From positions 503,501 through 567,500 of the forward strand of contig NZ_WQDA01000001.1 of NCBI RefSeq assembly GCF_013032855.1: DNA of 64,000 bases, given 5' to 3'. Of the stretch, positions 37,100 to 45,386 are shown piece by piece. The notes beneath the pieces were generated by a model. The model ran no database searches, had not been told where the DNA came from, and saw nothing but the letters and a program-made list of their open reading frames with translations. A program made the position numbers and the translations under genes. How positions within the stretch are numbered: the first letter of the stretch is position 1; each line of letters begins with the position of its first letter. This DNA comes from Ruegeria arenilitoris (GTDB lineage: Bacteria > Pseudomonadota > Alphaproteobacteria > Rhodobacterales > Rhodobacteraceae).

Positions 37100-37555
37100 A
37101 TGAAAGCTGACTACGCGCTCTTGTCCAAAACCATCGAAGCCCTGACGGAAGGTGAAACTGATCAGGTCGCTCTGATGGCCACCGTCGCCTGCGAGGTGCA
37201 TCACAGCGACGACCGCTTTGACTGGACAGGGTTTTACCGTGTGACCGAGCCGGAGTTGTTGAAGATCGGACCCTATCAAGGCGGGCACGGGTGTTTGGTC
37301 ATTCCGTTCTCGCGCGGGGTCTGCGGGGCGGCGGCGCGCACCGGAGAGGTTCAGCTGGTCCCGGATGTGGATGCGTTTGAGGGGCACATTGCCTGCGCCT
37401 CGTCGACCCGGTCCGAACTGGTTCTGCCGGTGCGGGACTCTGCGGGGCAGGTCATCGGGGTCTTTGATATCGACAGCGATCAGCCCGATGCGTTCGAGCA
37501 GGCCGATGCCGATGGGCTGTCGCGTATCCTCGCGCAGGTTTTCGGGCGTCTGTAG
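37100..37555 (+). CDS. msrC: Free methionine-(R)-sulfoxide reductase (GAF domain)
   Basis: A 151 aa GAF-fold enzyme reducing free Met-R-sulfoxide with thioredoxin. The three catalytic Cys are Cys65 (GHGCLVIPF), Cys75 (RGVCGAAA) and Cys99 (HIACASST), with the same 10- and 24-residue spacing as E. coli MsrC. FDWTGFYR near the N-terminus is typical. ATG at 37100 after GGAA. It converges with the CDF transporter gene with a 5-base gap. Confidence 0.92.
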   Translation: MKADYALLSKTIEALTEGETDQVALMATVACEVHHSDDRFDWTGFYRVTEPELLKIGPYQGGHGCLVIPFSRGVCGAAARTGEVQLVPDVDAFEGHIACASSTRSELVLPVRDSAGQVIGVFDIDSDQPDAFEQADADGLSRILAQVFGRL

Positions 37556-37560
37556 AACCT

Positions 37561-38457
37561 TTATTCCGGTTCGATCCCCGAGGCTTTGAGCTGAGAGTCC
37601 GGCTCCACGTGAATGATGGTCCGGGCCTCGGGCAGCTTTTCGGCGATTGCATCTTCGATCGCGTCACAGATGTCGTGGGCGTCACCGACTGTCATGTTGC
37701 GATCGACGACCAGATGAAATTCGATGAACACGGCTTTGCCGGCCCGACGGGTGCGAAGATCGTGAATCTGCAAGGCGCCCTGAGACGAGTTCCGAACGGC
37801 GGCCTCGATGATGTCGGTGTCCTCGGTGTGGGCCGCTGAATCCATCAGATCTCCTGCCGAATGGAAAATGACCTTCCAACCTTCGCGCAGAATATTCGCG
37901 GCCACCAGACTGGCCAGCAGCGGGTCAAGAACGGCCCAGCCTGTCAGCAATACGAGGATCAGTCCCAGCAAGACCCCGGCCGAGGTCCAGACGTCGGTCA
38001 TCAGGTGACGCCCATTGGCCGTCATGGCTGGCGAGCGCCGTTTCTGACCCGCCGAGATCAGCACGCGGGCCCAGACCAGGTTCAGAACCATGGCCGCTGC
38101 GTTCACGGCCAGCCCGATCGGCCCCAGCTGGTCGAGGTGAGGCGCGAACAAGGCGCCCCAGGCTTCCTGAATGATCAGGATTGCGGCGAGAACGATCAGG
38201 GTCCCCTCGGCGATGGCCGAGAAGTTCTCGGCCTTGTGATGTCCGAAAGGATGATTGCTGTCGGCAGGACGTTCCGCCATCCGAATGGCAAACCACGCCA
38301 GCAGCGCGCCAACCACGTTGACCAACGACTCCATTGCGTCGGAATACAGAGCGACCGACCCGGTCAAATGCCATGCCAGGACCTTGAGCAGCAGCACCAG
38401 CAGGGACACCGCCACTGACCCGATGGCCAGCGCCTGGGACGAAGTTCTGTCAATCAT
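37561..38457 (-). CDS. Cation diffusion facilitator family transporter
   Basis: A 298 aa inner-membrane antiporter exporting Zn, Fe or similar divalent metal against protons. Six helices are expected. Metal-site residues are in ALYSDAMESLVNV (TM2) and HLMTDVWTSAGV (TM5), with HPFGHHKAENFSAI between. The C-terminal cytoplasmic domain has FIEFHLVVDRNMTVGDAHDICDAIEDAI and TIIHVEPD. ATG at 38457; the metal is unknown. It is downstream of DUF1294 on the same strand. Confidence 0.92.
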   Translation of the reverse strand: MIDRTSSQALAIGSVAVSLLVLLLKVLAWHLTGSVALYSDAMESLVNVVGALLAWFAIRMAERPADSNHPFGHHKAENFSAIAEGTLIVLAAILIIQEAWGALFAPHLDQLGPIGLAVNAAAMVLNLVWARVLISAGQKRRSPAMTANGRHLMTDVWTSAGVLLGLILVLLTGWAVLDPLLASLVAANILREGWKVIFHSAGDLMDSAAHTEDTDIIEAAVRNSSQGALQIHDLRTRRAGKAVFIEFHLVVDRNMTVGDAHDICDAIEDAIAEKLPEARTIIHVEPDSQLKASGIEPE

Positions 38458-38495
38458 GTGCAACCATTGCCCGATCGCACTGCCAAATGCCAGTT

Positions 38496-38768
38496 TCAAA
38501 CAGAACTGTAGGTGAGGAACAGGTAGATCGCGCCCGCCTGCAGAGCCGTAATGGCATACAGCAGAGTCGTCAGCCGCTTTTTTCGGGTCTTGTGCCCGAA
38601 TATCCAGCGACCCAACAAAGCTGCGGGGCTGCCGCCCAACAGCGCCAGTCGCAAAAGCCACTTCTCCGGGACACGCCGTCTGCGTCGGATCGCCCGCAGC
38701 TTGTCCCAGCCGAACACCAGCAAAGTCAAAGCGTTGATGGCCCAGAAATACAGAATGACGATCCACAT
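38496..38768 (-). CDS. DUF1294 family small membrane protein
   Basis: A 90 aa protein with two or three membrane segments (MWIVILYFWAINALTLLVFG; a hydrophobic stretch LALLGGSPAALLGRWIFG; AGAIYLFLTYSS) and a positively charged RAIRRRRRVPE loop. GGSPAALLGRWIFGHKTRKKRF-like motif identifies DUF1294. Function unknown. The ATG at 38768 is used; the frame extends upstream without support. Its promoter must lie in the region containing the XRE dyads. Confidence 0.82.
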   Translation of the reverse strand: MWIVILYFWAINALTLLVFGWDKLRAIRRRRRVPEKWLLRLALLGGSPAALLGRWIFGHKTRKKRLTTLLYAITALQAGAIYLFLTYSSV

Positions 38769-38803
38769 TCCGCAGCCATAGCGCGGAAGGATCAGGATCG
38801 GTA

Positions 38804-38867
38804 GTGAAAAATATCTTGGAATTTTCACCGATTCGGGACATCGTGAAAAATGTGACGTAAATTTCAT
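38804..38867. promoter_or_regulatory. Tandem 25-bp dyads, candidate operators of the XRE-cupin regulator
   Basis: Copy 1 is GTGAAAAAT (38804-38812), 8 bases, ATTTTCAC (38821-38828). Copy 2 is GTGAAAAAT (38843-38851), 8 bases, AATTTCAT (38860-38867). The left arms are identical, the right arms agree at 6 of 8, the spacing is the same, and the copies start 39 bases apart. They lie between divergent DUF1294 and XRE-cupin genes, 16 bases ahead of the latter start. This is the layout expected for autoregulation. Confidence 0.6.
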
Positions 38868-38882
38868 GAATCGAGGGGGAGC

Positions 38883-39452
38883 ATGAACGATCAGGCCCAT
38901 ATCGCTGCGACGCTGGGGGCGGACATTCGCGCGCTGCGCAAGGCGCGCGGGCTGACGCTGACCGATATCGCTTCGCGGTTGGACCGGTCGGTGGGCTGGC
39001 TCAGCCAGGTCGAGCGCGATTTGTCTGCTCCGTCGATCTCGGATCTGCGCCTGATCGCGGAATGCCTGGGCGTGCCGATGTCGATGCTGTTCGCCCACAC
39101 CGGCGTTCTGGCCGAGGAACAGGGCTATGTGGTGCGCGCCGGTTCGCGCCGGCCGATGGGGTCGGGCGAGGAAGGGCTGATCGAGGAATTGCTGTCACCT
39201 GACCTGACAGATGATTTCGAGATGGTGCATTCCACCTTTGAGCCCCATTCCCGGATGCAGACCCCGGCCAACCGTCCGACGCAAGAGGTTGGATACATGA
39301 TCTCGGGCCGTCTCGACCTGACGATCGGAGGCCGAAATTTCACCGTCGGCGTCGGGGACAGCTTTCGGATCAAGCACGAACCCTACCAATGGGCAAACCC
39401 TTACGACGAACCCGCCGTGGCCGTCTGGGTGATCGCACCGCCGGTGTACTGA
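38883..39452 (+). CDS. XRE-family transcriptional regulator with cupin sensor domain
   Basis: A 189 aa regulator. HTH residues about 10-65 (LGADIRALRKARGLTLTDIASRLDRSVGWLSQVERDLSAPSISDLRLIAECL), then a cupin (about 110-185, RPTQEVGYMISGRLDLTIGGRNFTVGVGDSFRIKHEPYQWAN). Proteins of this shape repress amine or amino-acid catabolic operons and respond to a small ligand in the cupin. ATG at 38883 with GAGGGGG. It overlaps the LysE gene by one base (TGATG) and heads a co-directional run of genes to 44480. Confidence 0.92.
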   Translation: MNDQAHIAATLGADIRALRKARGLTLTDIASRLDRSVGWLSQVERDLSAPSISDLRLIAECLGVPMSMLFAHTGVLAEEQGYVVRAGSRRPMGSGEEGLIEELLSPDLTDDFEMVHSTFEPHSRMQTPANRPTQEVGYMISGRLDLTIGGRNFTVGVGDSFRIKHEPYQWANPYDEPAVAVWVIAPPVY

Positions 39453-40075
39453 TGAGCTTTGAGGCCTGGACCATATTCGCGCTGTTCTGGGTGGTGTTCG
39501 TGACCACGCCGGGTCCGAATGCGGTGAATTGCATCTCGAACGGGATGAGCCTGCCATTTCCCAAGGCGATGCTTGGGGTCCTGGCGATCCTGACCCAGGC
39601 CAGCGCCTTTCTGATCCTGTCGGCTCTGGGGGTGACGGCCCTGATCGCGGCCTCGCCAACCGGGTTTTTCGTGGCCAAACTGATCGGGGCGGGGTTCCTG
39701 ATCTGGATGGGACTCCGGGGGTGGGTGAACGCCACGCGTCCCGCACCGGCCAGCCAGCGCCCGGCCCGCCATGTGTACCTCCATGCCTTGGCTGTCGCCA
39801 CGATCAATCCAAAGAGCGTCGCAGGTTACCTGGCCGCTTTTTCCCAGTTCGTGCAGCCTGATGTGCCGATCTGGCAGCAAATGGCGATCATCGTGCCGAC
39901 GGCGCTGATCATCACGACGCTCAGCTACACCGGGTTCACACTGTTGGGCGCGCTTATGGGCAAGGCGGCGCTGGGCGCCGTGTTCAACGTCTGGGTGCGC
40001 CGCATCATGGCCACCTGTTTCATCATCTATGGCGTCCTGCTGGGAACCAGCGCGGCACCTGCAGGAAGGGGATAG
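39452..40075 (+). CDS. LysE/RhtB family exporter
   Basis: A 207 aa inner-membrane protein with about six helices. TTPGPNAVNCISNGMSLPFPKAML and AVATINPKSVAGYLAAFSQF are family motifs. Members export amino acids, homoserine lactones or related amines. ATG at 39452 overlaps the XRE stop, so it is coupled with the regulator. Substrate unknown; context suggests a small amine or amino acid. Confidence 0.88.
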   Translation: MSFEAWTIFALFWVVFVTTPGPNAVNCISNGMSLPFPKAMLGVLAILTQASAFLILSALGVTALIAASPTGFFVAKLIGAGFLIWMGLRGWVNATRPAPASQRPARHVYLHALAVATINPKSVAGYLAAFSQFVQPDVPIWQQMAIIVPTALIITTLSYTGFTLLGALMGKAALGAVFNVWVRRIMATCFIIYGVLLGTSAAPAGRG

Positions 40076-40079
40076 AGCC

Positions 40080-40460
40080 ATGCATACAGGATCGTGCCTT
40101 TGCGGTTCGGTTGCCTTCACGATCAACGGAGAGCTGTCACCGCCCTCGGCCTGCCACTGCGGGCAATGCCGGCGGCAGTCAGGGCATTATTGGGCCTCGA
40201 CCGCGACCCACCAGGACAACCTGACCCTGAACAGCAGCGATACTCTGGGATGGTTTCAGGCTTCGGACACGGCCCGGCGTGGTTTCTGCAAGGCATGCGG
40301 AAGCTTTCTGTTCTGGCAGCACAAGGACGAAGACACGATTTCGGTTTCGATGGGCGCACTGGACCAGCCCACTCAGTTGAAACTGGCTCGCCACATCTTC
40401 GTGGCGGACAAGGGCGACTACTACGACATCACGGATGAACTGCCCCAAAGGGCACAATGA
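40080..40460 (+). CDS. GFA family (glutathione-dependent formaldehyde-activating-like) protein
   Basis: A 126 aa zinc protein with cysteine pairs CLCGSVAF, CHCGQC and FCKACGSFLFW. Gfa from Paracoccus was described as binding glutathione and formaldehyde; most members of the family have no proven role. ATG at 40080. It lies between the LysE and DMGDH-like genes, whose reaction could release formaldehyde, so a C1-related role is plausible but inferred. Confidence 0.86.
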   Translation: MHTGSCLCGSVAFTINGELSPPSACHCGQCRRQSGHYWASTATHQDNLTLNSSDTLGWFQASDTARRGFCKACGSFLFWQHKDEDTISVSMGALDQPTQLKLARHIFVADKGDYYDITDELPQRAQ

Positions 40461-40475
40461 CAGGGATCTAGAAAC

Positions 40476-42923
40476 ATGAGCGATTTTCCGACCAAGGCCC
40501 GCGTGGTCATCATCGGTGGCGGCGTCGTAGGGGCGTCCTCGCTGTACCATTTGGCCAAAAAGGGCTGGACCGACTGCGTTCTGCTGGAAAAGAACGAGCT
40601 GACCGCAGGTTCAACCTGGCACGCGGCAGGCAACGTGCCGACCTTCTCGACCTCGTGGGCGATCATGAACATGCAGCGCTATTCGACCGAGCTGTATTCA
40701 CGTCTTGGCGAAGAGGTCGACTACCCGATGAACTACCACGTGTCCGGCTCGATCCGTCTGGCGCACAGCAAAGAGCGGATGCAGGAGTTCCAGCGGGCCA
40801 TGTCGATGGGCCGCTACCAGGGAATCCCGATGGAAATGTGGACGCCGGAGCAGGCCAAGGAACGCTATCCGTTCCTGGAAACTCACGATCTTGAGGGCGT
40901 TCTGTATGACCCGACCGATGGGGACATCGACCCTGCGCAGCTGACCCAGGCGCTGGCCAAGGGCGCACGCGACATGGGGCAGAAGATCATCCGGTTCTGC
41001 CCGGCCACCGGCGTGACCCAGCATGACGACGGCACCTGGACCGTCCACACCGAAAAAGGCGACATCGACTGCGACTATGTCGTCAACGCGGCCGGCTACT
41101 ACGCGCAGCGCGTGGGCGAATGGTTCAAACCCTTTGGCGGCCGCACCGTGCCCGCGATGGTCATGAGCCACCAGTACCTGCTGACCGACGAGATCCCCGA
41201 GGTCGAAGCCTGGTCCAAGGAAAACGGTGGCAAGCTGCCGCTGCTGCGCGACGTGGATATCTCCTACTACCTGCGACAGGAAAAGCACGGCTTCAACCTT
41301 GGCCCATACGAGCCCAATTGCAAGGGCCACTGGATGACCGAGGACGACCCGATGCCTGAGGATTTCAGCTTCCAGCTGTGGAACGACGATCTGGACCGGA
41401 TCGAGGACATCGTCACTGACGCAATGGAGCGGGTGCCGCTGATGGCGACCTCGGGCGTGGGCCGCGTGATCAACGGGCCGATCCCCTATGCGCCCGACGG
41501 CCTGCCGCTGATCGGGCCGATGCCCGGCGTCAAGAACGCCTTCGAGGCGCATACCTTCACCTTCGGCATCGCCCAAGGCGGCGGTGCAGGCAAAGTGCTG
41601 GCCGAATGGATCGTGGATGGTGCCACCGAATGGGACATGTGGGCCGTCGATCCGCGACGCTACACCGATTACACCGATCAGGACTACTGCAACCAGAAGG
41701 GCATGGAGGTCTACGGCAACGAATACGCCATGCACTTCCCCCATCACGAATGGCCCGCCGCGCGCGACAAGAAGCTGTCGCCCGTGCATGCCAAGGTCAA
41801 GGAACTGGGCGGCGTCATGGGGGCCTACAACGGCTGGGAGCGCGCCAACTGGTTCGCGCAGCCGGGCGACGACACCTCCGAGGAAAGCACCCACACCTGG
41901 GGCCGCTCGGGTCCGTGGGAGCAGCGGATCAAGGAAGAATGCGAGGCCGTGCGCGACCATTGCGGCGTGCTCGACCTGCCGGGTTTCTCGCGCTTTGTCG
42001 TCAAGGGCGAAGGCGCGGCCGAGGCGCTGCGCGGGCTGGTCACCGGCGGCCTGCCCAAGGTGGGGCGGATCAACCTCGTCTACATCGCCGACAATCGCGG
42101 CCGCATCCTGACCGAGATGTCCTGCATGCGCCTGGGCGAGGATGAGTTCGTGATGATCACCGCCGCCACCGCGCAATGGCACGACCGCGACATCCTGATG
42201 AACGCAATGCCCGCGGGCGTCGCGGTCGAGGACGTGACCACCACCCGCGACACGCTGATCGTGACCGGTCCGAAATCGCGTGAGATCCTGTCGGGTCTGA
42301 CCGATGCCGACCTCTCGCTGGGTTGGCTGACCCATCAGGCGGCCACCGTGGCCGGACAGCCCGCCCACCTGATCCGTGTGTCCTTTGCCGGTGAACTGGG
42401 CTGGGAGGTGCATTCGCTCAACGAGCACATGCCCGCGATCTATGACGCGATCCTTGCCGCCGGGGCCAAGCCGTTCGGCATGTATGCGCTGAACAGCCTG
42501 CGCATCGAAAAGGGATACCGCGCGTGGAAGGGCGACCTCAGCACCGACTACTCGCTGCTGGAAGGCGGGCTGGAGCGCTTCGCCAAGTTCGACAAGCCGC
42601 AGGATTTCCCCGGCAAGGCCGCGTTGCTGGCGGAAAAGCAGCGTGGAGTGAAGAAGTCTTTCGTTACTCTGGTCGTCGAGGCCGGTGACTGCGATGCGCC
42701 TTACATGTCCTGCATCTGGCAGGGCGACCAGATCGTGGGCGAGACCACATCGGGCGCCTGGGGCTATCGTGTCGGCAAGTCCGTCGCGCTGGGTATGATC
42801 AAGGCCGATCTGGCCAACCCGGGCACCGAGCTTGAGGTGGAAATCTACGGCGAAAAGTGTCGCGCCGTGGTACAGGAGGATCAGCCGCTGTGGGATCCCG
42901 CAAACGAGCGGCTGCGCGCCTGA
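40476..42923 (+). CDS. DMGDH/sarcosine dehydrogenase-like FAD and GcvT protein (copy 1)
   Basis: An 815 aa protein. N-terminal FAD-dependent DAO domain (1-~370) with VVIIGGGVVGASSLYHLAKKGW and TAGSTWHAAG, whose His49 is the expected covalent FAD site. A linking FAO_M region follows, then GcvT folate-binding domains (about 440-815) with RCGVLDLPGFSRF-like and SFAGELGWEVH. The family oxidises N-methyl groups of dimethylglycine, sarcosine or related compounds and passes C1 to tetrahydrofolate. The residues after WHAAG (NVPTFSTSW) differ from copy 2 (LIAQLRATA), so substrate may differ. Confidence 0.85.
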   Translation: MSDFPTKARVVIIGGGVVGASSLYHLAKKGWTDCVLLEKNELTAGSTWHAAGNVPTFSTSWAIMNMQRYSTELYSRLGEEVDYPMNYHVSGSIRLAHSKERMQEFQRAMSMGRYQGIPMEMWTPEQAKERYPFLETHDLEGVLYDPTDGDIDPAQLTQALAKGARDMGQKIIRFCPATGVTQHDDGTWTVHTEKGDIDCDYVVNAAGYYAQRVGEWFKPFGGRTVPAMVMSHQYLLTDEIPEVEAWSKENGGKLPLLRDVDISYYLRQEKHGFNLGPYEPNCKGHWMTEDDPMPEDFSFQLWNDDLDRIEDIVTDAMERVPLMATSGVGRVINGPIPYAPDGLPLIGPMPGVKNAFEAHTFTFGIAQGGGAGKVLAEWIVDGATEWDMWAVDPRRYTDYTDQDYCNQKGMEVYGNEYAMHFPHHEWPAARDKKLSPVHAKVKELGGVMGAYNGWERANWFAQPGDDTSEESTHTWGRSGPWEQRIKEECEAVRDHCGVLDLPGFSRFVVKGEGAAEALRGLVTGGLPKVGRINLVYIADNRGRILTEMSCMRLGEDEFVMITAATAQWHDRDILMNAMPAGVAVEDVTTTRDTLIVTGPKSREILSGLTDADLSLGWLTHQAATVAGQPAHLIRVSFAGELGWEVHSLNEHMPAIYDAILAAGAKPFGMYALNSLRIEKGYRAWKGDLSTDYSLLEGGLERFAKFDKPQDFPGKAALLAEKQRGVKKSFVTLVVEAGDCDAPYMSCIWQGDQIVGETTSGAWGYRVGKSVALGMIKADLANPGTELEVEIYGEKCRAVVQEDQPLWDPANERLRA

Positions 42924-42938
42924 AACAAGGAGGCCCAT

Positions 42939-43415
42939 ATGCGCCCGCGATATTCCAAGCAGGGACCCGGTGAGGGTCCCAACTATGACTGGGAGAATGA
43001 CCATACCTTCGTGAAGGTTTCCGGTCAGGACACGGGCGGGGCCTACACCCTGATGGAAGACAACTTGAAGGCCAGCTTCGCGCTTGGCCTTCATCGCCAC
43101 GACAGCCACGCCGAGACTTTCTATTTCCTCGAGGGCGCCGTGGATTTCTACGTCGACGGAGATTGGCACCTGTGCACGCCGGGCACCACCATGCATGTTC
43201 CGCCGGGTGTGCCGCATGCCTGCCGCGTCGCCGACAACAAACCGGCACGAATGCTCATGATCTTTCAACCCTCCGGGTTTGACGGTTTCCTTGCGGAACT
43301 GGCAACCATGACCCAGGCAGATTTTGAGGACGAGGCCAAGATGGCCGATCTGAATGCCCGCTACGACATCGTGCCGATGGGGCCGGTGCCGCCCCATCCC
43401 GACGACCAGACCTGA
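42939..43415 (+). CDS. Cupin domain protein
   Basis: A 158 aa single cupin. The metal-binding motif 1 is GLHRHDSHAETFYFLEGAVDFYVDG and motif 2 is PGTTMHVPPGVPHACRVAD, with the His and Glu ligands present. It is likely metal-dependent, but I cannot tell enzyme from binding protein. A perfect AAGGAGG ribosome site precedes the ATG at 42939. It is the third gene of an operon from the GFA gene to the homocysteine methyltransferase. Confidence 0.85.
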   Translation: MRPRYSKQGPGEGPNYDWENDHTFVKVSGQDTGGAYTLMEDNLKASFALGLHRHDSHAETFYFLEGAVDFYVDGDWHLCTPGTTMHVPPGVPHACRVADNKPARMLMIFQPSGFDGFLAELATMTQADFEDEAKMADLNARYDIVPMGPVPPHPDDQT

Positions 43416-43427
43416 GAAGCCAGCGAA

Positions 43428-44480
43428 ATGAATGCTCCAAAGACGATGTGCGGTGTCTATCTGACAGGTCACGGTGGTCCAGAAGTTCTGGAATGGCGCG
43501 AGGATATTCCGGTTCCAGAACCCGGGTCCGGGCAGGTTCTGGTCCGCGTGGTCGCGGCAGGCGTCAACAACACCGACATCAACACGCGGATCGGATGGTA
43601 TTCCTCGGACGTCACCGGCGCGACGGACGCGGTTGACCAAGAGGTCGAAGCCGGCGGGTGGGGCGGCGCGCTGTCCTTTCCCCGCATTCAAGGCGGAGAT
43701 CTTTGCGGCATAGTCGAGCAGATCGGGCCGGGTGCCGGCTTCAAACCGGGGCAACGCGTGACCTGCCCGATCAACCTGCCGCGCCCGCGCCCGGGTAACC
43801 CGACAGGCTTCATCGCGCTTGGGTCCGAGATCGACGGGGCTTTTGCGCAATACTGCCTGCTCGAGGCGGATGACCTCTATGACGTGACCGCCTCACCGCT
43901 GTCGGATGTGGAAATCGCCGCCATCCCCTGTGCGTTTGGCACGGCCGAGAACCTGTTGACCCGCGCCTGCGTGACTGCCGGGCACAAGGTGCTGATCACC
44001 GGCGCCTCGGGCGGCGTCGGGCTGGCGGCCGTGCAATTGGCAGCCTTGCGGGGAGCAACCGTCTGGGCGGTGACCAGTGCGGCCAAGGCCGAAGTGGTGC
44101 GGGCGCAGGGTGCGGCTGGGACGTTCGACCGCGACACGCCGCTGCCGCCGGACAGCTTTGACGTGGTGATCGACGTAGTCGGCGGCCCGGCCTTTCCCGG
44201 ACTGATCCGGACGCTGAAGCCGGGCGGCCAATATGCCGTGTCCGGGGCCATCGCCGGCCCGATCGTGCAGGCCGACCTGCGCGAGATCTACCTGCGTGAC
44301 ATCACGATCCACGGCTGCACCCATCAGGCTTTCGAGGTCTTCGGCCGGTTGGTCGAGTTGATGAACGCGGGTCGGATCAAGCCGTTGATTTCCAAGACTT
44401 ACCCGCTGCGTGAGATCGTGCAGGCGCAGACGGACTTTCAATCAAAGACCCTGCCCGGAAAGCTGGTTCTCGTACCGTAA
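43428..44480 (+). CDS. Zinc-independent MDR oxidoreductase (quinone oxidoreductase-like)
   Basis: A 350 aa medium-chain dehydrogenase. GroES-like N-terminus (VLVRVVAAGVNNTDINTR, where the zinc Cys is replaced by Asn) and Rossmann fold with KVLITGASGGVGLAAVQLA, indicating NADPH. The structural-zinc Cys cluster is missing as well. Reaction unknown; quinone reductase or enoyl reductase activity are usual. ATG at 43428, 12 bases after the cupin stop. Confidence 0.86.
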   Translation: MNAPKTMCGVYLTGHGGPEVLEWREDIPVPEPGSGQVLVRVVAAGVNNTDINTRIGWYSSDVTGATDAVDQEVEAGGWGGALSFPRIQGGDLCGIVEQIGPGAGFKPGQRVTCPINLPRPRPGNPTGFIALGSEIDGAFAQYCLLEADDLYDVTASPLSDVEIAAIPCAFGTAENLLTRACVTAGHKVLITGASGGVGLAAVQLAALRGATVWAVTSAAKAEVVRAQGAAGTFDRDTPLPPDSFDVVIDVVGGPAFPGLIRTLKPGGQYAVSGAIAGPIVQADLREIYLRDITIHGCTHQAFEVFGRLVELMNAGRIKPLISKTYPLREIVQAQTDFQSKTLPGKLVLVP

Positions 44481-44492
44481 GGAGGCACCGAG

Positions 44493-45386
44493 ATGGCAGA
44501 CATCACGCTGTTGGATGGTTCGATCGGTCAAGAGCTGGTCAAACGTCGTGGCGAACAGCCAACTGCCTTGTGGTCAACCCGCGTAATGATCGACGAGCCG
44601 GGGTTGGTCGGAGACATCCATCGGGATTATTTCGACCGCGGGGCAACCGTCGCGACAACAAACACCTACGCCGTGCACCGCTCTCGCCTCGTACGAGCGG
44701 GGATCGAGGACCAGCTGGAGCAACTCATCGATGCGGCTCTGACACAGGCCGAACTGGCGCGTGATGGGCGGGCGGGGCGTATCGCCGGCGCGCTGGGCCC
44801 CTTGCTGGCCACCTATCGCCCCGATCTGAACCCCGATCCCGACGAGGCCGCGCAGAAATTCGCGGAGCTGGTGCGATTGATGCAGAACCGGGTGGACCTG
44901 TTTCTGATCGAAACCGTCTCGTCCGTGACCGAGGCCGAAGGCGCGCTGCGTGGAACTGAAGGCTGTGGCAAGCCGGTCTGGCTGGCCCTGTCGGTCATGG
45001 ACGAGGACGGTAAGCGGCTGAGGTCGGGCGAACCGCTGGGCGCGATCGCGCCACTGCTCGAACGCTTCGATCCTCAGGCGGTTCTGATCAATTGCACCCG
45101 GCCCGAGGCGGTGCCCGCGGCGCTGGAGATCCTTGCGACACTTCAAAGACCTTACGGTGCCTACGCGAATGGTTTCACCCGGATTTCCGACGGCTTCCTG
45201 AAAGACGCTCCGACAGTCGACGCGCTGGAGGCGCGCCACGATCTCGACCCGTCCGCCTATGCCGCACATGCGATGAGTTGGGTTGACCAAGGGGCCACGA
45301 TCATCGGTGGATGCTGCGAAGTGGGCCCAGAGCACATCGAAGCTTTGGCCAAAGCCCTGCGCTCGGCCGGGCACAGGATTGTGTGA
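44493..45386 (+). CDS. Homocysteine S-methyltransferase (BHMT/MmuM-like)
   Basis: A 297 aa zinc TIM barrel moving a methyl from betaine or S-methylmethionine to homocysteine. Zinc ligands are Cys201 (LINCTRP) and Cys274-Cys275 (IIGGCCEVGPEHI). ETNTYAV-like TTNTYAVHRSRL binds substrate. Length fits MmuM, and the position beside DMGDH genes suggests betaine as donor. ATG at 44493 with TAAGGAGG. Its stop abuts the GlxA regulator start. Confidence 0.88.
   Translation: MADITLLDGSIGQELVKRRGEQPTALWSTRVMIDEPGLVGDIHRDYFDRGATVATTNTYAVHRSRLVRAGIEDQLEQLIDAALTQAELARDGRAGRIAGALGPLLATYRPDLNPDPDEAAQKFAELVRLMQNRVDLFLIETVSSVTEAEGALRGTEGCGKPVWLALSVMDEDGKRLRSGEPLGAIAPLLERFDPQAVLINCTRPEAVPAALEILATLQRPYGAYANGFTRISDGFLKDAPTVDALEARHDLDPSAYAAHAMSWVDQGATIIGGCCEVGPEHIEALAKALRSAGHRIV

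Noticed and set aside
40698..43850. Very long minus-strand open frame (1050 codons) opposite the first DMGDH-like gene and cupin
   Set aside because: It is antisense to genes with clear domains and ribosome sites, and its product is Gly/His/Arg-rich with no family match. High third-position GC removes stops from the opposite strand.
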